Source: Phycisphaera mikurensis NBRC 102666
Lineage (GTDB): Bacteria > Planctomycetota > Phycisphaerae > Phycisphaerales > SM1A02
Reading direction: 5' to 3'
Length of the DNA: 21,108 bases
NCBI GenBank assembly: GCA_945870475.1
Contig: CAMBSR010000015.1
Span: 1-21,108 of the forward strand
Shown here: one piece after another, positions 1-7,788 of the stretch
Layout: each line of letters begins with the position of its first letter
Numbering within the stretch: the stretch's first letter is position 1
Made by a program: the position numbers and the translations under genes
The notes under the pieces: generated by a model
Seen by the model: only the letters and a program-made list of their open reading frames with translations
Told to the model about the DNA's origin: nothing
Databases searched by the model: none

Positions 1-1
1 T

Positions 2-1003
2 GCGACGCCCGCGCCGAATGCGCGCCGCGCCACGGAGCGCGCGCCCGCACAGCGCGCCACCGAACGCGCACCCGCACAGGCACGCGTCGAGCAGCAGGCC
101 GCCGACGGCGAGCTGCGCGTGACGCGGACGCTTGACGCCAAGGCATGGCAGCCGGGCGAGCCGATCACCCTGCGGATCACGGCCACCGCGCCCGCGGGGA
201 TGTCGGTGCGCATGCCGAGCCTGGGCGAGACCGCCGGTGCCTTCGACGTGCGCCCCGTGAAGGGCGGCGCGGCGGCCGCGGGCGAAACGCTGCTGACGGC
301 GGACCTGGTGGCGTGGGATGCAGGCAGCCTGGAGGTGCCGGCGATGGAGGTCTCCGCCACCGACGTGGACGGCAAGACACTCACCGCCAAGATTCCCGCG
401 GCATCGGTCACGCTGACCTCGCTGCTGGGCGACGACATGCCGCTCACCGAGCTTGCCTCCGGCATCCGCGGGCCAGTCGACATCGGCGGACGCCCGTGGT
501 GGTGGTGGGCCATGGCGGCGGCAGCAGTCATCGTGGGCGGTGTCGCCGTCTGGAAGCTGATGTCGCGACGCGCGCCCGACGCCCCCGAACCAGAACTGCC
601 CGCCGGCGAATGGGCGATGCTCGAACTGGCACGGCTTGAGCAGGAACGCCTGCCGGAACGCGGCGAAGTGGAAGGATTCTTCGTACGGCTCTCCGACGTC
701 GTGCGCGCGTACGTGGAACGACGCTTCGCGATCGCCGCGCCCGACCGCACCACGCAGGAGTTCCTCCGCGAGGCTGCGCACCACCCGGATCTTGCCGGCG
801 AGCACGAACGCACCATCGGCGCGTTCCTCCGCTCGGCCGACATGGTGAAGTTCGCCGCGGCACGGCCCGGCGCGGACACGTGCGACGGCGCGCTTGCCGC
901 CATGCGCGGCTTCGTGGAGCGGACCGCGCCCAAGCCAGAGGCCGCCGAGCCCCCGGTGCACGACGCTGCGGAGAACGCCGCCAACCAGGAGGCGCGTCCA
1001 TGA
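2..1003 (+). CDS. Bat-operon membrane protein with DUF4381-like C-terminal domain (5' partial)
   Basis: The reading frame is open to the left edge, so the true start lies outside the window; an in-frame GTG at 119 is probably internal because beta-strand-like sequence (GELRVTRTL) already begins before it. The 333 visible residues contain an Ala/Arg/Pro-rich linker with a 9-residue duplication, a beta-rich extracytoplasmic domain, one membrane span at about nt 495-565 preceded by four consecutive Trp, and a cytoplasmic helical domain. That domain contains FFVRLSDVVRAYVERRF followed by TTQEFL, which resembles the DUF4381/BatD-tail pattern found in MoxR-DUF58-VWA operons. The gene ends in a four-base ATGA overlap with batA. 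It probably acts in the same envelope complex as the downstream Bat proteins. The domain name is recalled by pattern, not searched; the exact role is unknown. Confidence 0.7.
   Translation, partial: ATPAPNARRATERAPAQRATERAPAQARVEQQAADGELRVTRTLDAKAWQPGEPITLRITATAPAGMSVRMPSLGETAGAFDVRPVKGGAAAAGETLLTADLVAWDAGSLEVPAMEVSATDVDGKTLTAKIPAASVTLTSLLGDDMPLTELASGIRGPVDIGGRPWWWWAMAAAAVIVGGVAVWKLMSRRAPDAPEPELPAGEWAMLELARLEQERLPERGEVEGFFVRLSDVVRAYVERRFAIAAPDRTTQEFLREAAHHPDLAGEHERTIGAFLRSADMVKFAAARPGADTCDGALAAMRGFVERTAPKPEAAEPPVHDAAENAANQEARP
26..79 (+). repeat. 27-bp imperfect tandem duplication inside the first CDS
   Basis: Positions 26-52 and 53-79 are two copies of a 27-base unit, each encoding RATERAPAQ in frame. 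The copies differ only at a few synonymous positions. The unit lies in a low-complexity linker just after the window edge and before the beta-rich domain, so further copies may lie to the left. Confidence 0.8.
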
Positions 1004-2085
1004 GCGGCTTCCATGAGGACAGCGTCTGGTGGCTGCTGCTGCTGCTTGTGGTACCGCTCGCATGGATCCCCGTGCTGCGGCCACGCGCACGCGCGACGAT
1101 CGGCTTCCCGTCGGTGGCACCGCTGCGCGCGGCAGGCAGCACGCTGGTGTCCCGCACGCGCTGGCTTCCGCTGGCGCTGCGCACCGCGGCGCTGGCGCTC
1201 CTTGCCATCTGCATCGCTCGGCCGATCAAGGCGAACGAGCAGACCAAGGTCTTCGTGGAAGGCATCGCGGTGGAGATCGTGGTGGACCGCTCGAGCTCCA
1301 TGCTCGCCATGGACTTCCAGAAGGACGGCCGTCGCGCCGACCGCCTGACGGCACTGAAGGATGTGGCCGGCCGCTTCGTCCTCGGAGGCGAGGGACTGAA
1401 CGGGCGTCCGGGCGACCTGGTGGGCCTCATCTCCTTCGCGCGGTTCGCAGACAGCGTCTGCCCGCTCACGCTCGACCACGACTACCTGGTCCAGGTGCTC
1501 GATGACGTCGCCGTCGCCGGCAACCGCAGCGAGGACGGCACGGCCATCGGCGAAGCGGTGGCGCTTGCGGCCGAGCGCCTGCGCGATGCCACCGAGCGCG
1601 GCGGCGACCTGCCGAAGCCCAAGAGCAAGGCCATCATCCTCCTCACCGACGGCGAGAACAATGCCGGCGACATTGCGCCCGTGACCGCGGCCGAGATCTG
1701 CAAGACCTACGGCATCACCCTCTACGCGGTGGGCATGGGCACCATCGGCGAGGCGCCCTACCCCATGCAGACGCCCTTCGGCGGCACGCAGCTGGTGCCG
1801 GTGCCGGTGAAGATCGACGAGAAGCTCCTCAAGGAGATGGCCGCCGCCACCGGTGGCCAGTACTTCCGGGCCACCGATTCGCGCAGCCTGGAGAAGATCT
1901 ACGAGACCATCGACCGCCTGGAGAAGACCACCACCGAGCAGCGGCGCTACCTGCAGTTCGGCGACCTCTCCGTGGAGGGCTTCATGGTGGCGGGCTTCCG
2001 CGTGCCGGCGCTGCTGCTCGTGGCGTTCCTCCTGGTGTGCGCGGAGCTCCTCCTCTCCCAGACGCGGTGGAGGACGCTGCCGTGA
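1000..2085 (+). CDS. batA: BatA: membrane-anchored von Willebrand factor A domain protein
   Basis: This 361-residue protein has the BatA layout: two N-terminal membrane spans (about residues 10-27 and 55-73), a VWA domain and a C-terminal span (about 325-345). The metal-ion-dependent adhesion site is intact, with D96-R-S-S-S, a Thr in the EDGTAIG loop and the TDGEN loop near ILLTDG. The ATG at 1000 was chosen over in-frame upstream starts because AGGAGG at 987-992 sits seven bases before it and because the hydrophobic N-terminus starts there. It overlaps the previous stop by four bases (ATGA). BatA proteins are placed in a membrane complex with BatB-E, linked to oxygen or envelope stress tolerance in Bacteroides and spirochaetes; the biochemical activity remains unclear in the family. 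Confidence 0.92.
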   Translation: MSGFHEDSVWWLLLLLVVPLAWIPVLRPRARATIGFPSVAPLRAAGSTLVSRTRWLPLALRTAALALLAICIARPIKANEQTKVFVEGIAVEIVVDRSSSMLAMDFQKDGRRADRLTALKDVAGRFVLGGEGLNGRPGDLVGLISFARFADSVCPLTLDHDYLVQVLDDVAVAGNRSEDGTAIGEAVALAAERLRDATERGGDLPKPKSKAIILLTDGENNAGDIAPVTAAEICKTYGITLYAVGMGTIGEAPYPMQTPFGGTQLVPVPVKIDEKLLKEMAAATGGQYFRATDSRSLEKIYETIDRLEKTTTEQRRYLQFGDLSVEGFMVAGFRVPALLLVAFLLVCAELLLSQTRWRTLP

Positions 2086-3137
2086 ACTCCACCGACTTCA
2101 CGTTCGCCAATCCCGCGGCGCTCAACTGGATCTGGGCGGTGGTGGTGCTCGCCGTGCTGGTGGCGGTGCGCGCACGCGGACGCGCACGGGCGCTGCAGGC
2201 GTTTGCCGACACGCCGCTCCTGCGTTCCATCGCTCCCCGGGCAAGCGCCATCCGCCCCTTCGTGCGCGCGGCGCTCGCGGTGGCCGCGCTGGCAGCGCTC
2301 GTTCCGGCACTGATGGACCCGCGCTGGGGCGCGCAGGTGGAGGAGGTGAAGCGCCGAGGCGCAGACGTCTTCTTCGTGGTCGACGTGAGCCGCTCGATGA
2401 CGGCACAGGATGCGTCGCCCGACCGACTCTCGCGTGCCAAGCAGTTCGTGGAGGAGACGGTGGAATCGCTTGGCGGCGACCGCGTGGGGCTGATCGAGTT
2501 CGCCGGCACCGCCGCGCTGCGCGTGCCGCTCACGCTGAACTACGGCGCGTTCCGCACCACGCTCAACGAACTGAAGCCGCTCTCCGGCGCCCGCGGCGGC
2601 ACCGCGCTGGCAAACTCCATTGCACTCGCCGCCGCAAGCTTCCCGCCGAACTCCTCCGGCAGCCGCGCCATCGTCATCCTCTCCGACGGCGAGGACCTCG
2701 GTGGCGAAGGCGCCGATTCGGATCCCGTGGCGGCCGCCAAGCAGGCGCTCGCGGACCACCAGGTGCACGTCTATGCCATCGGCATCGGCGACACCGCCGA
2801 AGGCGCACGCATCCCGGTGGGGCGCAGCGGCGCCGCGGTGCAATGGCTGGTGCACGATGGGCAGGAGATCTGGACCAAGATGGACGAGCGTGTCCTCCGC
2901 GAGGCATCGCTCGCCGGCGGCGGCGCGTTCATCCCCGCCGGCACCGGTCGCGTGGACATGGCTCGGGCCTACGCACAGACCGTCGGAACGCTCGAACGGC
3001 AGGAATTCGAGGCCAACACGGTGACCCGACGCACGCCGCGGTACCAGTGGTTCGCCGGGCTTGCGTTCGCGCTTCTCCTGGCAAGCAGCCTGGTGCCCGC
3101 ACGCCGTGCGCCGGCTCCGACGGAGGTCGCACCATGA
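2082..3137 (+). CDS. batB: BatB: second membrane VWA domain protein
   Basis: This 351-residue protein has two N-terminal spans (about 13-29 and 60-78), a VWA domain and a C-terminal span (about 318-336). The metal site is complete: D101-V-S-R-S, Thr in GGTALANS and the SDGED loop. The start is a GTG at 2082 that overlaps the batA stop (GTGA); GGAGG at 2069-2073 is eight bases upstream, which favours it over the in-frame ATG at 2037 inside batA. It is the usual partner of BatA, and both expose the VWA domain between paired spans. The two VWA proteins are clearly diverged, so this is not a recent tandem duplication. Its role is inferred from the operon type. Confidence 0.9.
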   Translation: MNSTDFTFANPAALNWIWAVVVLAVLVAVRARGRARALQAFADTPLLRSIAPRASAIRPFVRAALAVAALAALVPALMDPRWGAQVEEVKRRGADVFFVVDVSRSMTAQDASPDRLSRAKQFVEETVESLGGDRVGLIEFAGTAALRVPLTLNYGAFRTTLNELKPLSGARGGTALANSIALAAASFPPNSSGSRAIVILSDGEDLGGEGADSDPVAAAKQALADHQVHVYAIGIGDTAEGARIPVGRSGAAVQWLVHDGQEIWTKMDERVLREASLAGGGAFIPAGTGRVDMARAYAQTVGTLERQEFEANTVTRRTPRYQWFAGLAFALLLASSLVPARRAPAPTEVAP

Positions 3138-4237
3138 ACAGGACGAACGCATGGATGACGGCGCTGCTCGTGGCATGCGCATCAGCAGCGCACGCGCAGC
3201 AGGCCGCGCCGGCACAGGCCGCGCCTCCCACCGCGCCCACCAACGACGCCCCGCCGCCCGCCGCGGACTTCGACGCCGCCGTCCGTGCAGGCCGTGCAGC
3301 CTTGGATGCGGGCGACAACGAAGCGGCCGCCACGGCCTTCGAGTCGGCGCTCGGCGCGCGTCCCACGTCGGCGGAAGCGGCATACAACCTGGGCGTGGCG
3401 CTCTACCGGGGAGGCAAGTTCAAGGAGGCGGCCACCCAGTTTGCCCGCGCAGGCGCCAGTGCCTCGGGCGGCGAACGCACCAACGCCGCGCTTTCGGCCT
3501 CCAGCCAGTACAACCGCGCCGCCAGCTTCTACGGCGCCACCCGCGAGCAGGCCGAAGCGGCGCAGCGCATGCTGGAGCAGCAGAAGGCCGCCGATGCGAC
3601 CGATGCGCAGCAGGCGCCGGAACCTGCAGGAGCGCCGGTCGATCCGGAGGCGCTCAAGCAGGCAATCAAGGACGCTGGCGAGAGCCTGAAGGGCTTCAAG
3701 GACGCCGCCTACGCGGACCCGAGCGACAAGGAGTCGCGCGCGAACGCTGAACAGAGCCGCCGGCTGCTGCGCGCGCTGGAGGAGCTGCAGAAGCAGCAAC
3801 AGCAACAGCAGAAGCAGCAGCACAAGCAGGACAAGCAGAAGGACGACCAGCAGGACAAGGATCAAGAGAAGAAGGATCCGCAGGACGAGAAGAAGCAGGA
3901 CCAAGACAAGCAGGGCGAGCAGAAGCCCGAAGACGGGGACACGCAGCAGGACAAGAAGGACGAGCAGAAGCAGGACGGCAAGGACAAGGACAAGGACAAG
4001 GACAAGCAAGACCAACAGCAGTCCAAGCCCCAGGACCAGCCCACGCAGGACGAGGAGAAGCAGGAGCCCCAGCCCAAGCCATCCGACGCCCAGCCGAAGG
4101 ACGGCCAGATGACCAAGGAACAGGCCGATCGGCTCCTGCAGGCCGTCCGGGACCGCGAGCGCGAACGTCGCGCCGCACAGGAACGCAAGGCGCAGGCCGA
4201 AGCCGGGCGGGGCCGACCGCCGATCAAGGACTGGTGA
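3134..4237 (+). CDS. batC: BatC: TPR protein with Lys/Gln/Asp-rich C-terminal region
   Basis: The 367-residue product starts with a signal peptide that would be cut after AHA (residue 21). A Pro/Ala linker is followed by TPR-like helices at about residues 44-115 (AAYNLGVALYRGGKFKEAA is typical). From about residue 214 to 320 the protein is almost entirely Lys, Gln, Asp and Glu. It closes with a helical segment and the terminal PPIKDW, which matches the conserved C-terminus of BatC proteins that usually end in KDW. The ATG at 3134 overlaps the batB stop (ATGA) and GGAGG at 3122-3126 is seven bases upstream. The TPR part probably mediates contacts within the Bat complex; the charged tail may be disordered and may bind the cell wall or partner proteins. 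Confidence 0.88.
   Translation: MNRTNAWMTALLVACASAAHAQQAAPAQAAPPTAPTNDAPPPAADFDAAVRAGRAALDAGDNEAAATAFESALGARPTSAEAAYNLGVALYRGGKFKEAATQFARAGASASGGERTNAALSASSQYNRAASFYGATREQAEAAQRMLEQQKAADATDAQQAPEPAGAPVDPEALKQAIKDAGESLKGFKDAAYADPSDKESRANAEQSRRLLRALEELQKQQQQQQKQQHKQDKQKDDQQDKDQEKKDPQDEKKQDQDKQGEQKPEDGDTQQDKKDEQKQDGKDKDKDKDKQDQQQSKPQDQPTQDEEKQEPQPKPSDAQPKDGQMTKEQADRLLQAVRDRERERRAAQERKAQAEAGRGRPPIKDW
3785..4060 (+). repeat. Low-complexity CAG/AAG/GAC triplet region within batC
   Basis: The stretch is built almost only from CAG, CAA, AAG and GAC/GAG codons. It includes a perfect hexamer array, four copies of AAGGAC at 3980-4003. It encodes the Lys/Gln/Asp-rich tail of BatC and creates a long antisense open frame rich in Leu codons that is an artefact of the composition. 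Confidence 0.85.
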
Positions 4238-6066
4238 TGAACGCGATGCGCGCGACCGTGACGGCCATCCTCCTCTGCCTCGCATTCCTGCGCCCTGCCT
4301 CGGCAGGCGATGCACGCTTCACCATGCCCGCACCCGAGGCGTTCGAGGGCGCACCGGTCCTGCTGCTCATCGAGATCAAGGACGCCACGGACGTGGCCCC
4401 GCCGCCGGCGCCGGAGATCGAGGGCGCGGCCGTGCGCATCCTCGAGCGCGGTCGGCATTCCATGACCGAGATCCGCAACGGTCGCATGCGCTCGTCCACC
4501 ACCGTCAACTACGCGGTCGAGATCACGCCCGAGCGCGTGGGCACCATCCGCATCCCGCCCGTCACCGTCTTGGTGGATGGCAAGCAGTACTCCAGCCCCG
4601 AGCAGCAGCTGACGGTCCGCACCAGCGACGCCGGCGACCTCCTCTCCGCGGAGGTGTTCGGCCAGCCCCCCGAGGCGTACATCGGGCAGCCCCTCGAACT
4701 GGTGCTGCGCATCGCCATCAGGCCGTTCCGCGACCAGGCGCACGGCATGCTCAACGAGAGCCAGATGTGGAACCTGGTCGACCTCCAGGGCAGCCAATGG
4801 GGGGTCTTCGAGCAGGAACTGGTGGAACTTCGCCAGCGCAACGCCGCACCGCGCGCGCAGCAGGAGATGCGCGCCAAGGAGCTCTGGTTCGTCTACGAAC
4901 TCACGCGGCGCGTGTGGCCACCGAAGACCGGCACGCCTGACATCGGCGACGTGCGCGTGCGCATGACCTACCCGCTGGCGCTGCGCGAGGTGCAGAACTT
5001 CTTCAACGAGCGCCAGCTCATGATCGGCGAATCGCGGCCGCTCTCGGTGACCGCGTTGCCGAGCGGAATCACGGTCCTCCCCCTGCCGGACGCCGGTCGC
5101 CCGGCGTCGTTCTCCGGCGCCGTCGGCAACTACTCGCTATCGGTGGCCGCGAAGCCCACCACGGTGGCCGTGGGAGACCCGCTCACGCTCACCCTGACCA
5201 TCACCGACCTCAAGGGCGGCTCGAGCCTGGAGACGCTGCAGCCGCCGGCGCTCGCCAACGACGCTGCGCTCGCCAAGGAATTCCGCGTGCCGAACGAACC
5301 GCTCTCGGGCACGGTGACCGGCAACGTCAAGCGCTTCACCGTGACGGTCCGGCCGCTGCGCGCGGGCACGGCCGCGATCCCGCCGCTCGAGTTCAGCTAC
5401 TTCGACCCGAAGAGCAGGTCCTACGCCGTTGCACGCAGCCAGCCCGTGCCCATCACCGTGACACCGGGGAACCAGATGGACCTGGCGAAGATCGTCTCGG
5501 CGCAGGGCAGCGCGCCGGGCGCCGATGCTTCGCAGCCCGGCACGAAGCTCACCGAAGTGGCCGGCGGGCTGGTTGCCAATCGCCCCGTCACCACGGCCAT
5601 GGTGCAGGATGACGAACGGATCAGGCTCGACGGGCTCACCGTCGCGGGCCTGGTGCTGCCGCCCTTCTTCGCGGCCGCCGCATTCGGCTGGAGGCTCCAC
5701 CGGGCGCGTCACGAACGGGACGGCGGACTCGTCCGCCGCAGCCGCGCGCGCCGCAACGCGGAGTCCCGCCTGCGCGAGGCAAACGATGCCGCCGGCATTG
5801 CTGGTGCGGTCACCGGTTTCGTCGAGGACATGACCGGCCGCGCACAGGGGACCATCACGCGCGGCGACATGGCGCGCGTGCTCGCGAGTGCCGGAGTCGA
5901 TGCCGCACTCCGCGAGCGGGTCTCCGAACTGCTCTCGCGCTGCGACCGTGCGCGCTACGCCGGCGCCGGATCGGCAGGCCCCACCGAGATCGCCGCCGAG
6001 GCAAGCGCCATCATCGACGCGCTCGACTCCGCACGGCTCCACGCCGGCAATGGAGGTGCGCGATGA
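4237..6066 (+). CDS. batD: BatD: large beta-domain envelope protein of the Bat operon
   Basis: The 609-residue product has a signal peptide ending near PASAGDARF, about 430 residues of beta-rich extracytoplasmic sequence in repeated immunoglobulin-like segments (for example PPAPEIEGAAV and the later LRAGTAAIPPLEFSYFD, both typical of BatD), one span near residues 466-485 and a cytoplasmic helical tail. The ATG at 4237 shares one base with the batC stop (TGATG); AAGGA at 4226-4230 is six bases upstream, favouring it over the in-frame GTG at 4234 and ATG at 4246. BatD is the largest Bat component and is thought to scaffold BatA/B outside the membrane. The tail, after the span, is longer than a simple anchor and may touch the MoxR side. 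The activity is unknown. Confidence 0.88.
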   Translation: MNAMRATVTAILLCLAFLRPASAGDARFTMPAPEAFEGAPVLLLIEIKDATDVAPPPAPEIEGAAVRILERGRHSMTEIRNGRMRSSTTVNYAVEITPERVGTIRIPPVTVLVDGKQYSSPEQQLTVRTSDAGDLLSAEVFGQPPEAYIGQPLELVLRIAIRPFRDQAHGMLNESQMWNLVDLQGSQWGVFEQELVELRQRNAAPRAQQEMRAKELWFVYELTRRVWPPKTGTPDIGDVRVRMTYPLALREVQNFFNERQLMIGESRPLSVTALPSGITVLPLPDAGRPASFSGAVGNYSLSVAAKPTTVAVGDPLTLTLTITDLKGGSSLETLQPPALANDAALAKEFRVPNEPLSGTVTGNVKRFTVTVRPLRAGTAAIPPLEFSYFDPKSRSYAVARSQPVPITVTPGNQMDLAKIVSAQGSAPGADASQPGTKLTEVAGGLVANRPVTTAMVQDDERIRLDGLTVAGLVLPPFFAAAAFGWRLHRARHERDGGLVRRSRARRNAESRLREANDAAGIAGAVTGFVEDMTGRAQGTITRGDMARVLASAGVDAALRERVSELLSRCDRARYAGAGSAGPTEIAAEASAIIDALDSARLHAGNGGAR

Positions 6067-6902
6067 ACCACTTCCTCCGCACGCTTGCCGTTGCATGCGT
6101 GGCCGCCTGCGCTGCGCTGACGCCCACGACGCATGCAGAGAACGCGGAGCGGGCGCCCGCCGCCGCCGAGGCCGCACAGGCCGCGTACGAACGCGGCATC
6201 GAGCTCCGCCGCACCGACCCCGCCGCCAGCCTCCAGGCCTTCCGCGACAGCGCCGAGCGCTGGGAACGGATCCGTGCCGCGGGCGCCGAGAACGGACCGC
6301 TTGAATTCAACCTGGGCAATGCGTGGATGGAATCCGGCGACGTCGGACGCGCCATCGCCGCCTACCTGCGCGCCGAGCGGTTCATGCCCGGCGACGCCGA
6401 CCTGGCGCACAACCTGGCACGCGCCCGCTCCACCGTCTCCAGCTCGTTCGAGCGCACGGGCGGCACGCTGCTGGTGGACTCGGTGGCAAGCTGGTGGAAC
6501 CTGGTGCCGCGTGGCACGCGGCTCACGCTTGGCTGGCTGTGCTGGTTCGGCTTCTGGGCCCTGCTTGCGGCGCGGTTCGCCATGGCACGCAGCAGCGGCC
6601 ACATTCGTCACGCGGGCGTGTGGCGGTCCGTGCTCGGCACGCTGTGCGCGGGCTGGGTGATCTTCGGCGGCAGCGTTGCGGCGGACGAGGCACTCCACGC
6701 GGTCCGGCCTCGCGCAGTGCTCGTGGAATCGGGCGTCACGCTTCGCAAGGGCAACGGCGACGGCTTCGAGCCGGCGTTCGTGGAGCCCCTGGGCGCGGGC
6801 GTGGAGTGCACCGTGATCGACACGCGTCCGGGCTGGCTGCGGATCGAGCTGCCGGACGGCCGCTCGGGCTGGATCCGCGAAGCCGAGGCTGCGCGCCCCT
6901 GA
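6063..6902 (+). CDS. batE: BatE-like TPR and SH3 domain membrane protein
   Basis: The 279-residue product has a signal peptide (to about residue 25, THA), TPR-type helices at about 35-125 (PLEFNLGNAWMESGDVGRAI), two spans at about 154-174 and 187-207, and a C-terminal SH3-like domain at about 216-275 ending in GWLRIELPDGRSGWI, a typical bacterial SH3 pattern. The ATG at 6063 overlaps the batD stop (ATGA) and GGAGG at 6052-6056 is six bases upstream. This TPR-span-SH3 arrangement is what is usually called BatE. It is the last gene of the operon. SH3b domains often bind peptidoglycan or peptides, so a wall-sensing role is possible but inferred. Confidence 0.85.
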   Translation: MNHFLRTLAVACVAACAALTPTTHAENAERAPAAAEAAQAAYERGIELRRTDPAASLQAFRDSAERWERIRAAGAENGPLEFNLGNAWMESGDVGRAIAAYLRAERFMPGDADLAHNLARARSTVSSSFERTGGTLLVDSVASWWNLVPRGTRLTLGWLCWFGFWALLAARFAMARSSGHIRHAGVWRSVLGTLCAGWVIFGGSVAADEALHAVRPRAVLVESGVTLRKGNGDGFEPAFVEPLGAGVECTVIDTRPGWLRIELPDGRSGWIREAEAARP

Positions 6903-6966
6903 CGCCAGCTGCGCCGGCGCCACCCGCACTCACGCCGGCTGCGCGCGCCACCTCCAAAACGACGCA

Positions 6967-6987
6967 CGCCCCGCCATGGGCGGGGCG
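6967..6987 (-). terminator. Likely terminator hairpin between batE and tRNA-Ser
   Basis: A nine-base-pair GC stem (CGCCCCGCC paired with GGCGGGGCG) closes a three-base loop. On the minus strand it starts eight bases after the tRNA discriminator base and is followed about eight bases later by TTTT, so it best fits the tRNA transcript. It could also help end the bat transcript, although no T-run follows on the plus strand. Confidence 0.6.
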
Positions 6988-6994
6988 CGCGAAA

Positions 6995-7082
6995 CGGAGA
7001 GGGTGGGATTCGAACCCACGAGTAGGACGAGCCCACTACTAGTTTTCGAGACTAGCTCCTTCAACCGCTCGGACACCTCTCC
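6995..7082 (-). tRNA. tRNA-Ser(CGA)
   Basis: Read on the minus strand, the 7-bp acceptor stem (GGAGAGG with CCTCTCC), the D-arm, a CTAGT/ACTAG anticodon stem, a long class II variable arm and the GTGGG/CCCAC T-stem with TTCGAAT loop are all complete. The anticodon loop CTCGAAA gives anticodon CGA (7046-7048), reading UCG serine codons. The discriminator base is G, as expected for serine. The bases after it are TTT, so CCA is not encoded and must be added after transcription. Confidence 0.97.
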
Positions 7083-7091
7083 AGTGCGGTC

Positions 7092-7127
7092 GAGTGGAAG
7101 TATCGGCACAATCGGCCCCGCGGTCAA
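7092..7127 (-). promoter_or_regulatory. Sigma-70-type promoter of tRNA-Ser
   Basis: On the minus strand TTGACC (7122-7127) and GATACT (7099-7104) are separated by 17 bases. The expected start of transcription falls near 7092, about ten bases before the tRNA. Confidence 0.7.
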
Positions 7128-7201
7128 TCCCTGCGGTCGGATTCCGCGGCGGCGGGAGGAGGTGCCCCAAAATGTGTGCGTCCCGCGAATGCCGCGAGGG
7201 G

Positions 7202-7399
7202 TCAGCCGTTGGGGCGTTCGGGCGTCGGCTGCCCGGCGGTGCAGGAGTCGCCGTCGCAGCACGGCTGGATGTTCATGCCGCATGTCCCGCACTGGCCGTG
7301 GCCATGCACAAGCACCATCCGAAGGGGATGGCCGCAGCGCGGACAGCGCGGGTTGCCGGGTTGCATGCTGACGGCAGAGACGGAGTCGTCGCGCGTCAT
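7202..7399 (-). CDS. Small zinc-ribbon-like protein
   Basis: This 65-residue protein has seven Cys in an ordered pattern: C19-x-x-C22, C37-x-x-C40, then C47-C48 and C53, within CPRCGHPL and CGTCGMN. The first four form a classic zinc-ribbon spacing. It starts with ATG at 7399, 18 bases after the omega gene stop on the same strand, so the two are probably cotranscribed. No clear ribosome binding site precedes the ATG. I do not recognise a named family; small zinc-ribbon proteins of this kind are common and usually uncharacterised. The ordered Cys pattern is the main argument that it is real. Confidence 0.68.
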   Translation of the reverse strand: MTRDDSVSAVSMQPGNPRCPRCGHPLRMVLVHGHGQCGTCGMNIQPCCDGDSCTAGQPTPERPNG

Positions 7400-7417
7400 G
7401 GAACTGCGAAGCGTCGG

Positions 7418-7642
7418 TCAGCGACGTGCGGGGGCTTCGAGGCCGCTGGCTTCCCAGTCGATCGTGATCTTCTCCTGCACGATCTCGTCGATCACCACCT
7501 CGAAGTCGGTGCGGCCATTGCGCTCGACGAGCGGGCGGGCGCCGTCCACCAGCTCGCCGAGGCGGCGCTGGATCAGGGCGGTCAGCTTGAAGCGACCACC
7601 GAGCTTCTGGACGATTTCATCGCTCTTCAGGGCGTCAATCAC
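7418..7642 (-). CDS. rpoZ: DNA-directed RNA polymerase omega subunit
   Basis: The 74-residue product carries the omega pattern: GGRFKLTALIQRRLGELVDGARPLV, then EVVIDEIVQEKI, corresponding to the conserved helices that clamp the beta-prime C-terminus during polymerase assembly. The opening IDALKSDEIVQKLGG matches the form I remember from planctomycete omega proteins. The start was set at GTG 7642 because GGAG (7650-7653) lies seven bases before it and conserved sequence begins right there; a further in-frame GTG at 7705 would add an Arg-rich 21-residue extension and sit almost at the predicted transcription start. It is followed by the small zinc-ribbon gene. Confidence 0.85.
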   Translation of the reverse strand: MIDALKSDEIVQKLGGRFKLTALIQRRLGELVDGARPLVERNGRTDFEVVIDEIVQEKITIDWEASGLEAPARR

Positions 7643-7649
7643 GTTCCGA

Positions 7650-7655
7650 CTCCGT
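7650..7655 (-). promoter_or_regulatory. Ribosome binding site deciding the rpoZ start
   Basis: ACGGAG on the minus strand ends seven bases before GTG 7642. It supports the 74-residue form over the longer form from GTG 7705. Confidence 0.6.
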
Positions 7656-7707
7656 TGGGGAAGGACCGAAGGTTCAACGCGGGGACGGCAGCGCCGCCCA
7701 ACCACGA

Positions 7708-7743
7708 GTCGGGCATCATAGCCCTGCCCCGCATGGCCGCCAA
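7708..7743 (-). promoter_or_regulatory. Sigma-70-type promoter of rpoZ
   Basis: On the minus strand TTGGCG (7738-7743) and TATGAT (7715-7720) are separated by exactly 17 bases. Transcription would start near 7708, leaving a leader of about 65 bases before GTG 7642. Confidence 0.68.
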
Positions 7744-7788
7744 GCGCCGAGAATATGGCCCCCGCTGCCGCCCCGGTACCCTCCGCGC

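Noticed and set aside
146..150. Unusual ABC signature FSKGM (protein residues) in the ATPase at 13105-14286
   Set aside because: Variants such as YSKGM or LSKGM are normal for ABC-2 type ATPases, so this is not a sign of inactivation.
3182..4315. Long minus-strand open frame full of Leu, resembling a membrane protein
   Set aside because: It is the antisense of the Lys/Gln/Asp-rich BatC tail; CAG/AAG/GAC codons read as Leu/Val codons in reverse. It has no start context and conflicts with a well-supported gene.
7141..7201. Hairpin after the zinc-ribbon gene (CGCG arms near 7187-7199)
   Set aside because: The stem is only about four base pairs and the T-run is distant, so a terminator call is not supported.
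7751..7756. GAATAT as a possible -10 element for rnpA
   Set aside because: No acceptable -35 element lies 16-18 bases upstream, so a promoter is not supported.
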